The notes under the pieces are model-generated. The model was not told the DNA's origin, searched no databases, and saw only the letters and a list, made by a program, of their open reading frames with translations. Position numbers and translations under genes: made by a program. Shown here in pieces: positions 1-9,394 of a stretch of 64,000 bases of DNA. The DNA comes from Cylindrobasidium torrendii FP15055 ss-10 (Eukaryota; Basidiomycota; Agaricomycetes; Agaricales; Physalacriaceae): NCBI GenBank assembly GCA_000934385.1, contig KN880512.1, positions 35,064-99,063 on the forward strand, read 5' to 3'. Each line of letters starts with the position of its first letter. Position 1 is the first letter of the stretch.

Positions 1-116
1 TGGGCATGGAGCAGCGAATGGAGATTCGAAAGGAGAAGTTGAGCAAGAACATGGCCGAGGCGCGCGAGAAGGAGCACAAGTATGAAGACTTGGCTGCCCA
101 GGCCAGTCATCGCTGA
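1..116 (+). CDS. C-terminal end of an unidentified gene (partial)
   Basis: The window opens inside a reading frame that ends at a TGA at 114-116. The visible 37 residues are strongly charged (many Glu, Lys, Arg) and look like a continuous helix, with elements such as RKEKLSKNMAEAREKEHKYE. The rest of the gene lies upstream of the window, so no family can be assigned. It could also be the last exon of a longer protein. Confidence 0.5.
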   Translation, partial: GMEQRMEIRKEKLSKNMAEAREKEHKYEDLAAQASHR

Positions 117-498
117 TGCATTCCCGTAATAACTGCACGACAATTGACCGACACGACTCCAGATATGCTTGTATGACTTATGTACGCTTTAATTTATGGC
201 TTTGCGGAAATATACCTTAGTTTATTGTCCACTGTGTGGGGCAGCTCTACCAGAACTCGAGTTCGACAGCAATTCGACAGTTAGCGCTGACCGGGTCATC
301 GGCCCGGAGACAATCCTTTCGCAGCATCCACGACCTAAGTACTTACTTACGACTATCATGAGTGAAAAGACGCCTCCAAGATTGACCTCTCACGATTGAA
401 CGCGGTTTTTGAATCAATACCACCCAAAGAACGCACGAACATCTCAGTAATGACTCAACGTGCAATGTTCAGCGCTTCACACTTGACTTCGTACATCC
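117..498. other. Intergenic region upstream of the cyclase gene
   Basis: About 380 bases between the end of the partial gene and the cyclase start. A 67-codon open frame lies here but has no homology cue. I see no clear TATA box or repeat. Confidence 0.4.
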
Positions 499-1731
499 AT
501 GACTCCCATACTGATTGACGGGAGTGTGCTTGAAGGAGGAGGCCAAATCCTACGGAACGCCATTGCATACTCTGCATTGCTCTCAAAGCCGGTGAAGATC
601 CACAACATACGCGCAAGCCGACGCCCACCAGGACTCAAAAATCAGCATCGCACAGGTGCGTGACAACTTCATTTTGGGAAATCCCTTTGCTCACGACACA
701 GTTTAGGATTGGAGCTGGCGGCGCGCATTGCGTCTGCAGAACTGAAAGGTGCTACCAATGGATCCTCTGAAATCGAGTTCAATCCGGGGCGACTCCAACT
801 GCCTGGACATTTCACCGGCGACGCGATCACTGCTGGGTCCACAACACTGCTCCTACAGATAGCCCTTCCACTTCTCCTTCTATCGAAGACCTCGGGCTCA
901 TCAACACTCACGCTCAAAGGTGGGACCAACGCGTCCAATGCGCCCCAAATCGACTACACCCAAAACGTCTTTCTCCCTTTCGCTCGTAAACACTTTGGTT
1001 TGGAGGCCACATTGGAAATCAAGCGTCGCGGATACTTCCCCAAAGGTGGAGGAGAAGTCTTCGTTGAAGTCCATCCGTCCGCGACACCGTTAAAGGCATG
1101 CAATGTGTCTGAACGTGGGGACGTTGTTGCTGTGAAGGGAATTGCGCACGTCGCCGGGATCCCAGCACACCTGGCAAAGAGCATGGCGGACAGCGCTGCC
1201 GAGGCCCTTCGAGCGTCTCTTGGAGACACCCTTGCGATCGACATCCAAAATACGAGAGAAAAGAACAACAACACCGCTGGCGCTGGGTCTGGAATTGTTC
1301 TGTGGGCGGAGGTGAATGGTGTAGGTGCAATCGGAGGGAGCGCACTGGGGAGCAAGGGCAAATCTCCAGCAGCGGTCGGAAAGGAGGCTGCAGAGGAACT
1401 GTTGAAGGGCTTGGAATCCGGAGGATGTGTGGACGAGGTGGGTTTCTGATTCCCATGGATGGACACACGCTGACGCTCGGGCCACAGTACATGCAAGACC
1501 AGATTATCATTCTCATGGCGCTCGCAAGCGGCTTGTCAGAAGTGAGGTGCGGTAAAGGAGCGCTCGAGCTCCATACAAAGTGCGCTCTCACCGCCCGTTC
1601 CCTCCCCACGCGCTTACCGACTTGCTAGAACTGCCATTTGGGTGGCCGAGCAAATGACGGATGCGAAGTTTGAGGTAGATGAGCTACCAACTCACACGCT
1701 GGTTCGTTGCACAGGTATGGGACATGCATAG
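499..1731 (+). CDS. rtcA: RNA 3'-terminal phosphate cyclase
   Basis: The enzyme converts an RNA 3'-phosphate to a 2',3'-cyclic phosphate using ATP. Four exons fit the family: 499-655, 707-1437, 1488-1579 and 1629-1731, with introns of 49-51 bp. They join to a 360-residue protein, the usual RtcA length. The N-terminus shows the family start [16 protein letters not shown] and the [15 protein letters not shown] block. The middle has [12 protein letters not shown]. The end has [13 protein letters not shown] and the [11 protein letters not shown] motif. The start is the first ATG in frame before IDGS. In fungi both the RtcA (cyclase) and Rcl1 (18S processing, non-catalytic) branches exist; the PGLKNQH and YLQDQ-type motifs favour the catalytic RtcA branch. 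I cannot confirm the catalytic His by alignment. Confidence 0.9.
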
Positions 1732-2127
1732 TCATATAGAGGAGCCCCACTGGCAGGCATTCGTATTTTCGCTATTGTTATACGCCAATTTACAGGGATA
1801 AGTTGGGGACAAGATATTCCGCGCGAGAAAAGAGGCAGTGGCCTGCCGCACGTGTCCTACCAGATGACCCGATGTGATACAACCATGCGCGCTCTCTAGA
1901 CGCAGCCCTCAACGCCGCGATCGCCCGTTCGTCGCTCAAGCTCGAGCTTAGCGCTTAAGGCTGGGCGTTCTACCCGGGGCGTCAGAGATCAGTATATAAG
2001 GCCACATTCATCAACCACGTCTCCTTCACTTCGCGGACAACGCCTTTTTTGACGGCCTTGATTTCTTCTTCTCCTTCGCCCTCCTCTTTTCTTCAATTTC
2101 TTTGCGTTGTTCGGGCTTTGTACCATC
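1732..2127. other. Intergenic region with protease promoter
   Basis: Contains the TATA box at 1993-2000 and a pyrimidine-rich stretch (about 2020-2125) typical of a fungal transcription start region. Nothing else is recognised. Confidence 0.4.
1993..2000 (+). promoter_or_regulatory. TATA box of first M43 protease
   Basis: The sequence TATATAAG lies 128 bases before the ATG at 2128 and is followed by a CT-rich leader, as in highly expressed fungal secreted-protein genes. Confidence 0.55.
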
Positions 2128-3408
2128 ATGAAGCTTTTTTCTTCTCTTGCCCTCTTGGGCAGCATTGTTTCGGAGACGTTGGGCCATTCTCTAGCGTCAC
2201 GCGATGATTCGGTTGGGTTTGATCCAGTGTAAGCAACAACCAGGCCAGAAATCCTGCTATCTGTGGCACTGACAGCCACTCTACAGATGTGGGTCGGTTG
2301 TGTCCTCAGAGGCAATGGATCTCTCGCGTTCTCGCACCGAACAATTGCGGCGTAATTTCCGCAGAGACCCGGAAGATATCTACCAAGGCCCTATCCAGAC
2401 ATACTGGCACGTCCTATACGCCAATGAGACTGATGACGGTGGTTATATCCAGTGAGTTCTGCCTCTCTCACCATGATATCCTCGCTCATTGTGCGTCTCA
2501 AGGCCGGAGTACATCTCTGCCCAGATGGACATATTGAATGCCGACTTTGGGCCCAGCGGATTTTCGTTTGAGCTTCGTAACGTGTCCTACCTGCAGAACG
2601 CCCCCGCATGGCAGCTCTTAAATCTCACCGATGCGAATACTGTCCCCGACATTCTGGCACCTAATCGCGTCGGGGACTACAGAACGCTCAATATCTTCAC
2701 TGCTTCGTGCGTAATATGGGTCTGCACTGTTGAAATAATCACTGATGTGGTTCTTCACTCACAGAGCCATCAGCACAGGAGGTACCGCTAACCAGACGAC
2801 CATTGGTGTTGCCTCGTTCCCCAACTTCGACGATGCGCCCTTCCCAGAACTCAATTCATCGGTTTTTGTTGTCCACTGGTCGCTCCCCAACAATGCAGGA
2901 GCGAAAATTCCCATTCTCCCTGCTTCCAGCGACTACACTTTCCTCGGGAAGAACCTTGTGCACGAGGTCGGACACTGGACTGGCTTGTACCATACCTTCC
3001 AGGTAAACCCATTGCACACTCAAAGCTATCTTTTATTGACCAGTCCACATAGCCGAACTTGACTACGCAAGCAGAATGCGATCCTGTGAACGATCAAGTC
3101 AATGACACCCCTGCGCACATTTACATCCGAGAACTGAATTCTGGGAACTCGTCTATATCGTGCGACGTGATGCCCGACACATGCCCCGACATCCCTGGCC
3201 TTGACCCCATTCGTGAGTGTCACTCTTCTTCGCCGAAATCGTCATGGACTAACGATGATCCTCTGCAGATAACTACATGAACTACATTGTGGACAAGTGT
3301 CGCTTCGAGTTTTCTCCTGGGCAAATCGCGCGCCAGCATGAGCAGATGTATCTCTACCGTGGTGTTCAGGCGGAGGGATACAATGGCCCCGAGGATGTCG
3401 GCTACTAA
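2128..3408 (+). CDS. Secreted zinc metalloprotease, M43 (pappalysin-like), copy 1
   Basis: Predicted extracellular endopeptidase. The first exon (2128-2228) gives a signal peptide (MKLFSSLALLGSIVSETLG). Further exons restore a mature domain through about five short introns. The zinc-binding site HEVGHWTGLYH (around 2963-2995) matches the metzincin HExxHxxGxxH pattern, with two zinc His, the catalytic Glu and the third His. Downstream Cys-containing segments (AECDPVNDQVNDTP, CPDIPGLDP, NYMNYIVDKC) match the fungal M43B extracellular group. The stop is TAA at 3406-3408. The next gene is a paralogue in the same orientation, so this is a tandem duplication. The likely role is extracellular protein digestion; the substrate is unknown. 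The exon joins are by eye. Confidence 0.85.
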
Positions 3409-4213
3409 TTGCCAAATGGACGCTACGACGAATTGCTTGATGCTCAATGTAGTGACGCCTACTGCTCCCTACATGTATTCATTATTTATGCTTGCAATGG
3501 ACATTTGAAACGTTTCGCTCCATGTTGTCTTTTGGAGGAAAAGAGTGGTTGTGCAGTGCGTTTTGACATCACCAGCCTTGCTTTGCCATCGTATAGCGAC
3601 CCATGAAAATCGGACTGGGTTGACTGCCATACAATGTTTGTCCGAAGTTGCATGCCCAAGAATTGCCCAAGAGCTTTTGGCATACCCCACCTTCTGTGGC
3701 TGTTCTATGGCACACTGTGGTTTCAAGTCAAACAGTCTTGCTCGACACGGGAACAAAAAATTGCAACGGGGGCACCTCATTGTGCGGAGCCGGGCTCAGT
3801 GTGACTCTATGTTGCGCGTCTCTGGTACTAAATTCGGTGCGTCTAACCCTCCATCGGTCTGCAGCGCGCCTCCTTCGACACTGGCAAGTCAACGAGAACG
3901 TAACCATTCCTCTGACTCTTCGAGCTTCAAGCATCACTTAACTGTCTACAGATTTCCACTATGCTGTAGTTTGAACTTCACCTTGTGTGGGCCCATTCAT
4001 GATCTACGTTTACTCCAATGTCGCTACCCCGACTCGACGGGCTGAACGGGATGGCAATACGCACCGGGTGGAGTCAGGGAATCGTCCGCGACCCCCGCAC
4101 TGCTAGTGCCAAGCCAACAAGTCCTGTATAAAAGAGGCTGCGCCAGCGCCATCGACTTCGCTACTTTCTTATTTCCTCGCAGTTCATCCACTTTTACTTA
4201 TCACTTCTTTGCT
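3409..4213. other. Intergenic region between the two proteases
   Basis: About 800 bases. A 166-codon plus-strand frame (3545-4045) exists, but its composition is erratic, it overlaps open frames on the other strand and it has no recognisable motif. I treat it as chance. The promoter of the second protease lies at the right end. Confidence 0.4.
4127..4134 (+). promoter_or_regulatory. TATA box of second M43 protease
   Basis: TATAAAAG lies 87 bases before the ATG at 4214, followed by a pyrimidine-rich leader. Confidence 0.6.
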
Positions 4214-5442
4214 ATGAGGGCTGCTCTTTCTATTTCTTCAATTCTTTCTTGTGCCACTGCGGCGCTTGCGCATCTTGGTGATCGGGGTGAGATCGGGGGG
4301 TAAGCGGTCCGAACCTTCGTCAAACATGTCGCCTAACAATCATTTCTAGTTGTGGTAGTATTGCCACCCGCGACGCCGTAGTTCTCTCTTCGGTTAAAGC
4401 CCAGCAGCTGAAGCGCAATGCTCGTCGGAATGCCGACGACTACCACCACGGCCCGATCCAGACGTACTGGCACGTTATCCACACCAACGACACAGTTCGA
4501 GGTGGACATCTTGAGTATGTTTCATGACGCAGATTTTCATGAGTTGCTCTGACACTGCTATGCTTAGGTCTGAGACCATTGATGCGCAAATGGACATCCT
4601 GAACACCAATTTTGCGCCGACTGGCTTTTCCTTCGAGCTAGGGAATATATCGTACATCAAGAACGACGAGATTTTTGCGAACACCTCGGTCTTGGAGAAC
4701 TCGACTTACGAGGCCATCGTTGCGCCGACACATGTTGGAGGAAAGGACACCCTCAATATTTACACCACCTCGTACGTCTACCCGTCCAACATTTCTGTAG
4801 GCATTCTGAGACCTTGTATCAACCAACAGGTGGCTTCACGTTGCGGCGGTTTATAGCAACGGAAACGACTCTGTTCTTGGTATCTCAACAATGCCCGACG
4901 AGGAAGCGGTCCCAATCCCCGAGCTTGGCGACTCCGTCTTTGTTCTCTACTTTTCTCTTCCGGGCAATGGCGGTCTTGGTCCCTCCAAGTCCGGAGTCGA
5001 ATTTCAAGGGACAACTCTGGTGCACGAGGTCGGCCACTGGACGGGACTCTACCATACCTTCCAGGTAAGCTCATACACCTCCCGCGGTCTCGAAGTATGC
5101 TCAATTGTCCCAGGGAGAATCTGAGTGCGATGCTGTCAATGACGAAGTCGACGACACCCCGGCCCACACCTTGCAGCCTCATGCTCTGACCGACGAGCCA
5201 ATCTGCCGTGCAAACCCCAATGTTGACTCTTGCCCAGATCTCCCAGGATCAGACCCTATCAGTAAGTACTTTTCAGCCGGTCCGTTCATTGATATTGACG
5301 GTTTTGAAAAGACAACCACATGAACTATGTTGCAGAGGAGTGCCGCACAGAGTTTACTCCTGGTCAGATTGCTCGCCAGCATGAGCAGATGTATCTGTTC
5401 AGAGGAATTGTGGCGGAGGGATACGATGGTCCAGAGGCCTGA
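4214..5442 (+). CDS. Secreted zinc metalloprotease, M43 (pappalysin-like), copy 2
   Basis: Paralogue of the gene at 2128 with the same exon pattern. The start MRAALSISSILSCATAALA is a signal peptide. The second exon carries CGSIATRDAV and YHHGPIQTYWHVIHTND, the latter matching YQGPIQTYWHVLYANE in copy 1. The zinc site is again HEVGHWTGLYH (about 5023-5055). Later parts include GESECDAVNDEVDDTP and the final exon with NYVAEECRTEFTPGQIARQH. The stop is TGA at 5440-5442. The 4th intron acceptor is best placed at TTTATAG near 4856, giving the join SNGNDSVLG. Both copies look intact, so both may be expressed, possibly under different conditions. Confidence 0.85.
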
Positions 5443-5872
5443 AGCTACATAGCACGATTTACTAAGTAGGACATCTTACGAACATTTATTTATGTATGGG
5501 ATTTCCCTCCACGACGTAAATTTCACAACAAATTTGTCTGTGATACACGGAATGGTGCAAAAGTTCAATGAATGAACCTTCAAGTCCGCAGAAGGAGTCT
5601 ACAAAGAAAGCCATCCTGTGAGTACTTGGAGTGTCTCGAGTGGCACCATCCTATCTGAAATCAAAGGACTCTTCTGTCCTATCCCGGTCTACCGTGCAAT
5701 AAAAATGCTATAGTTTTACTTTTTACTTCTAGGAAAGAGATAGGCCGACGAGAACACTCGATTCGCTGCGTGGCGCAATTTGACGGCTTCTCGGCGGGAC
5801 GATCACCAAATTTTCGGCTTTCTCCCAGGACCGGAGTTGAATACCGTCAGCACACTTTCGTTCCGGGCGACC
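5443..5872. other. Intergenic region before TIM23
   Basis: About 430 bases. Holds the 3' untranslated region of the protease and the TIM23 promoter. No clear TATA box, as is usual for housekeeping genes. Confidence 0.35.
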
Positions 5873-6629
5873 ATGTACAACCCTTTTGGCGGACTCAAAA
5901 CTGGGGCGGCGAGCTCGGGGTCGACGTCGTTCGCACCGTCCGATGATTCCGCCGGGCCAATAAGCGCAAATGACCTGCTGCTGGGCGCGTACGACCCCAC
6001 ACGTCTGCACCCAATGGCCGATATTGGGGACAAGCTGGACTACCTTCTCCTCGACGACGACAAAATTGTCTCAACCCCGGAGGACTCGGCACTGCCGTCA
6101 CGCGGGTGGAGCGATGATCTGTGCTATGGGACAGGCACTATGTATGTCGGCGGTGCGTGTCATACCATTGGTCTCATTTCAAGCAAAACTGACTCGAGCA
6201 GGGTTGACACTCGGTGGCTTGTGGGGAATACGCGAGGGCTTGTCAAAGCATTTGGCAGTCAGCAACGCCCGGTTACGGTTGAACAGCGTACTCAACTCCA
6301 TTACGCGACGAGGGACGTTCATGGGCAACTCAGCTGGTGTACTTGGTGCGTCTGTAACCATTCCCCTTTCTTTCGCTCATTGTTCGTAGCGCTCGGGTAC
6401 AACGGCATCAACTCGACCGTGGACGCCGTTCGGGGCAAACACGATGTGTTTGGGAGCATGGGAGCAGCAGCGCTCACAGGTGCTCTGTTCAAGTCAACTG
6501 GTATGTTGCCTGCACATCTTGCCAGCCTTTTCTAACAATCTCAAAGCTGGCGTCAAGCCTGCATTGACTGCTGGCATCTTCATGTCCGGTGTCGCTGGAG
6601 GCTGGAGCTATCTCAAAAGGATTGTTTAA
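5873..6629 (+). CDS. TIM23: Mitochondrial import inner membrane translocase subunit Tim23
   Basis: Channel-forming subunit of the TIM23 complex in the mitochondrial inner membrane, importing presequence proteins. Four exons join to about 200 residues. The N-terminal intermembrane-space half begins MYNPFGGLKTG and contains DLLLGAYDPTRLHPMADIG and LDYLLLDDDK. The membrane half starts at GLTLGGLWGIREGL, continues with NSVLNSITRRGTFMGNSAG and LGYNGINSTVDAVRGKHD, and ends with AGIFMSGVAGGWSYLKRIV; Gly-rich helices with GxxxG spacing are typical of Tim17/22/23. The introns start at about 6151, 6346 and 6501. A degenerate copy of its 3' half lies at about 9024-9285, left by a segmental duplication. 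Confidence 0.93.
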
Positions 6630-6714
6630 TTTACTGACACTGTTAATACTACTTAGACATACACTCATCTCCGCTTCCGCGCGACCATCATAACACTCGC
6701 AAGATCAAGAACGG

Positions 6715-8553
6715 TTACGGATGCAAGTGCCCCCCATCCTCATCACTATCCTCGCTCTCGCTGAATCCGTCGGAGCCGTCTTCATGGTCTCCATAGTCCT
6801 CAGAATCAGTTTCCTCGATGATCTCGTCAATAAGCGATTCAAGATGACCCTCTGCGTCGACCTTGGGAGATGGTTTCACTGAAAGACTATGAGCTGCTGA
6901 CGACCACTGAGAAGGCAATTACTTGCCCTGGACGTTGGCACCCGCCGAAGCGAACATCTGGTAATGGGCCGAAGATTCCAACTTCTCTTGCGCCCTATCA
7001 GTTACTACCCAATACTCCACATCCACGTTGATAAATGGGTCGTATTTCTTGCGATTTTGAATGAAGCTTCCCGTTGCTGTGTAGCGTAGAGATGTTGCCG
7101 CCAGCATCTCTACCGTGAAAAGATGTCCAAACACCAGCGATACGGCCCGAAGACGCGGTGCAATTTTCCATTCGTCGACGTTCTCGTCCCGCTCGTTCAA
7201 GGCCTTCAGGAGTTCGATATATTCGCCACTAAAATCTTGTAGAAGCAACCGAAATTCCGTCGCATTGCTCAAAACATCGGATAGTGCGCTAGGGGGCTTG
7301 ACAGAGTGCCCGTCAAGCTCGAGCTCTACGCGGTTGATGCTGCATCCAGAACGGTAGATAAACTGGCGAATGATGGTCTCGTCGGATTCGTCATCAAGAT
7401 CCAAGTAGCTTGAAATGTATAAGGTTTTGAGTGCGGGGCAGGTCAAGGCTTCGAAACAGTACGCCGAGGCACACTCGAGATATTGCAGGTGCTCAAGGGT
7501 GGTGGGGACGGTGGGGGCTTTTCCCCTGTCGTAGTAGTTCTGATCCTTCAGGTAGACAAGTGCAGGGCACTGTGTATACCAAGGAAGGCCATCCGGGCCG
7601 ACATCAGTCCCATCTGCGATGGAGGTGGAGCTCACGAGTTCGAGACGAGTGAGGTTTTCGAGCCGCAGGGATGCTGTCGCTATTTCCCATGGCCCAAAGG
7701 CAATATTAACATAGCCGCACTGAATTATGAGCGTCTGCAGCTGTGGAGGTCTGCCGAATTGGAATGGTGCGGGTGGACAGTGCACAAAAGTGATGTCAAG
7801 TTCCCGGAGCATAGAGAGCCCTTCGAGCGGGACGGGGGTGTCAAACCCGTAGTAAGGGAGGGAGAGGCGTCGAATGTGATGGGTGTGCTTCTGCAAGACC
7901 CTCAGTCCGTTGGACCACGATGCGCGGATTGCGATATCCAATGGGGCGTGCTTCGACCGGGAGAGCGCAGACCGAAGTGTAGCGAGGTAGCCATTGTTTT
8001 CGTCGCGAAGTTCACGTAGGCGCATATGTTTCATCGGGATGCCAGCCTGAACCAGATCGAGCTTGGTCCAAAGGGTGACTGCCTCGTAAAGAACATCTCT
8101 CCATTGGCGACAGACCGCCGCCAACGTCAATATACGCCATGGATTAGGGTCAAAATTATCGACAACATATACTTCTTCCTGAGGACAGAACTTGAGTTTG
8201 CCTGAGAATGTGTATCCGAATATCAGAGCAAGGACTTCTGCAGGCAGTCTGGTGACAGGGCGGTAGAGAGCGACGTGCTCGTCGATGACTGCACGAACAG
8301 ATGCGCGAGCTTTCTCTGTCTCTTCTAGCTCCGCAAGCAGAAAGGCCGCGCGGTCGTCGAGACTGCTGTAAGTTTTTCTCAGGTCTGCTACAAACGTCTG
8401 AATATTCGAGAGGTCTGTAGCCGCAGGAACTTCGCCATCCAGGAAATTTTGAAATGTCGTAGATCGCGGCTCTTCCAAAGGAGTTATGTGCATACCTCGA
8501 GCAATATGAGCATCATGGTGCAAGTTTCGAATTCCAGACTCACTGGACGCCAT
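6715..8553 (-). CDS. F-box domain protein, duplicated block copy A
   Basis: Predicted substrate receptor of an SCF ubiquitin ligase. The start is set at the ATG at 8551-8553 (MASS), because the duplicate shares this ATG and the following GTGAGT intron (8496-8543), while a longer in-frame start at 8607 is not preserved in the duplicate. The N-terminal helix (around ELEETEKARASVRAVIDEH) is followed by the F-box core (TRLPAEVLALIFGYT). The rest is a leucine-rich region of LRR-like segments (LENLTRLELV, LEHLQYLECA). The main exon closes at 6919 if unspliced. A 36-bp intron (6887-6922) instead leads to an acidic last exon ending at 6715 that is conserved in frame in copy B. The target protein is unknown. 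Confidence 0.75.
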
Positions 8554-8679
8554 CGCGGCCCAAAAGCGAAAGGCTTGACCCCAGGTTGATGGGATGAGGT
8601 AATTCATTGAATGATCGGATTTGCCGGTCCGACTCGACGTTCCGAAACTCTACCTCCATATTGTCAGAGCACCTATGTA

Positions 8680-8687
8680 GGTATAAA
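8680..8687 (+). promoter_or_regulatory. TATA-like element upstream of the junction ORF
   Basis: TATAAAAG lies on the plus strand about 93 bases before an ATG at 8773. A similar GTATAAGC stands at the equivalent place in copy B (about 11367) before an ATG at 11491. It may be the promoter of an ancestral gene in the duplicated block. Confidence 0.35.
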
Positions 8688-8772
8688 AGGTTCCTAGAAA
8701 TAAAAGTCTGTGCTGACGTTGAGTGGTTAAAAAGTTAATTCCTGAATTCTATACCGTTCAGCTCCCCTCACA

Positions 8773-9122
8773 ATGGCACCTGTCCTCTGGCTCGGCGTGA
8801 CTCTCGGAACTTCATCTTTGTGTGCGCTTTCCATTTCCAACAGACTTTCCTCTTGAAGACTCTAACCAAACATACAGGTGACACCGAGCCCAACGGTCTG
8901 GCCTCTTGTCATCGCAAATGTTTTTCACTCTCAACCTGTTTGAACCCGCCCGTCCACCGCAACAACGGGATCAGGATCGGCAATGTGGGTTTGCTAATAA
9001 ATTGCTATCAGACAAGTGCCGTTCGTGGGAAACTCAGCTGGTGTACTTGGTACGTCTATAGCTATTCCCCTTTCTTTCGCTCGAGGTCGTCCGGGGGAAA
9101 CACAATGTGTTTGGGAGCATAG
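8773..9122 (+). CDS. Chimeric open frame across the duplication junction
   Basis: A short first exon from the ATG at 8773 (MAPVLWLGVTLGTSSL) can splice over an intron of about 50 bases into a frame that runs without a stop to TAG at 9120-9122. The middle part reads PPVHRNNGIRIGNVGLL and is in the same frame as PPVYRDSGIRIGDVGLL of the gene at 11895. The final part is read from TIM23-derived DNA in another frame, so the end is new sequence. This is an inference from frame and splice signals only. It may simply be a non-coding remnant that stayed open by chance. Confidence 0.25.
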
Positions 9123-9287
9123 GAGTAGCAGCGGCACTCACAGGCGCTCTGTTTAAGTCAACTATTATGACATCCGCACATCTTCACAGCCTTTTCTAAC
9201 ATGCTCAAAGCTGGCTGCGTACTGCTGGCATCTTCATGTCCGGCGTCGCTGGAGGCTGGAGTAATCTTAAAAGGATTGTTTAATTTA
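9024..9287 (+). pseudogene. Truncated TIM23 remnant
   Basis: Starts abruptly at DNA matching the end of TIM23 exon 2 (GTTCGTGGGAAACTCAGCTG versus GTTCATGGGCAACTCAGCTG at 6324) and continues through the downstream exons to the TAA. It lacks the first exon and most of the second. The donor of the last intron changed from GTATGT to TTATGA. The last exon has lost about 10 bases after the codons for AG, which breaks the frame. It therefore cannot encode Tim23. Confidence 0.88.
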
Positions 9288-9394
9288 CTAACACTGTTAA
9301 TACTAGTACTTAGACGTGCACTCATCTCCGCTTCTGTGTGACCATCATATAACACTCGCGAGATCAAGAAAGTTTCACAATTGTTAGTGCCCAG

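Noticed and set aside
3545..4045. 166-codon plus-strand open frame between the proteases
   Set aside because: No motif, no start context, and overlapping frames of similar length on the other strand; composition looks random.
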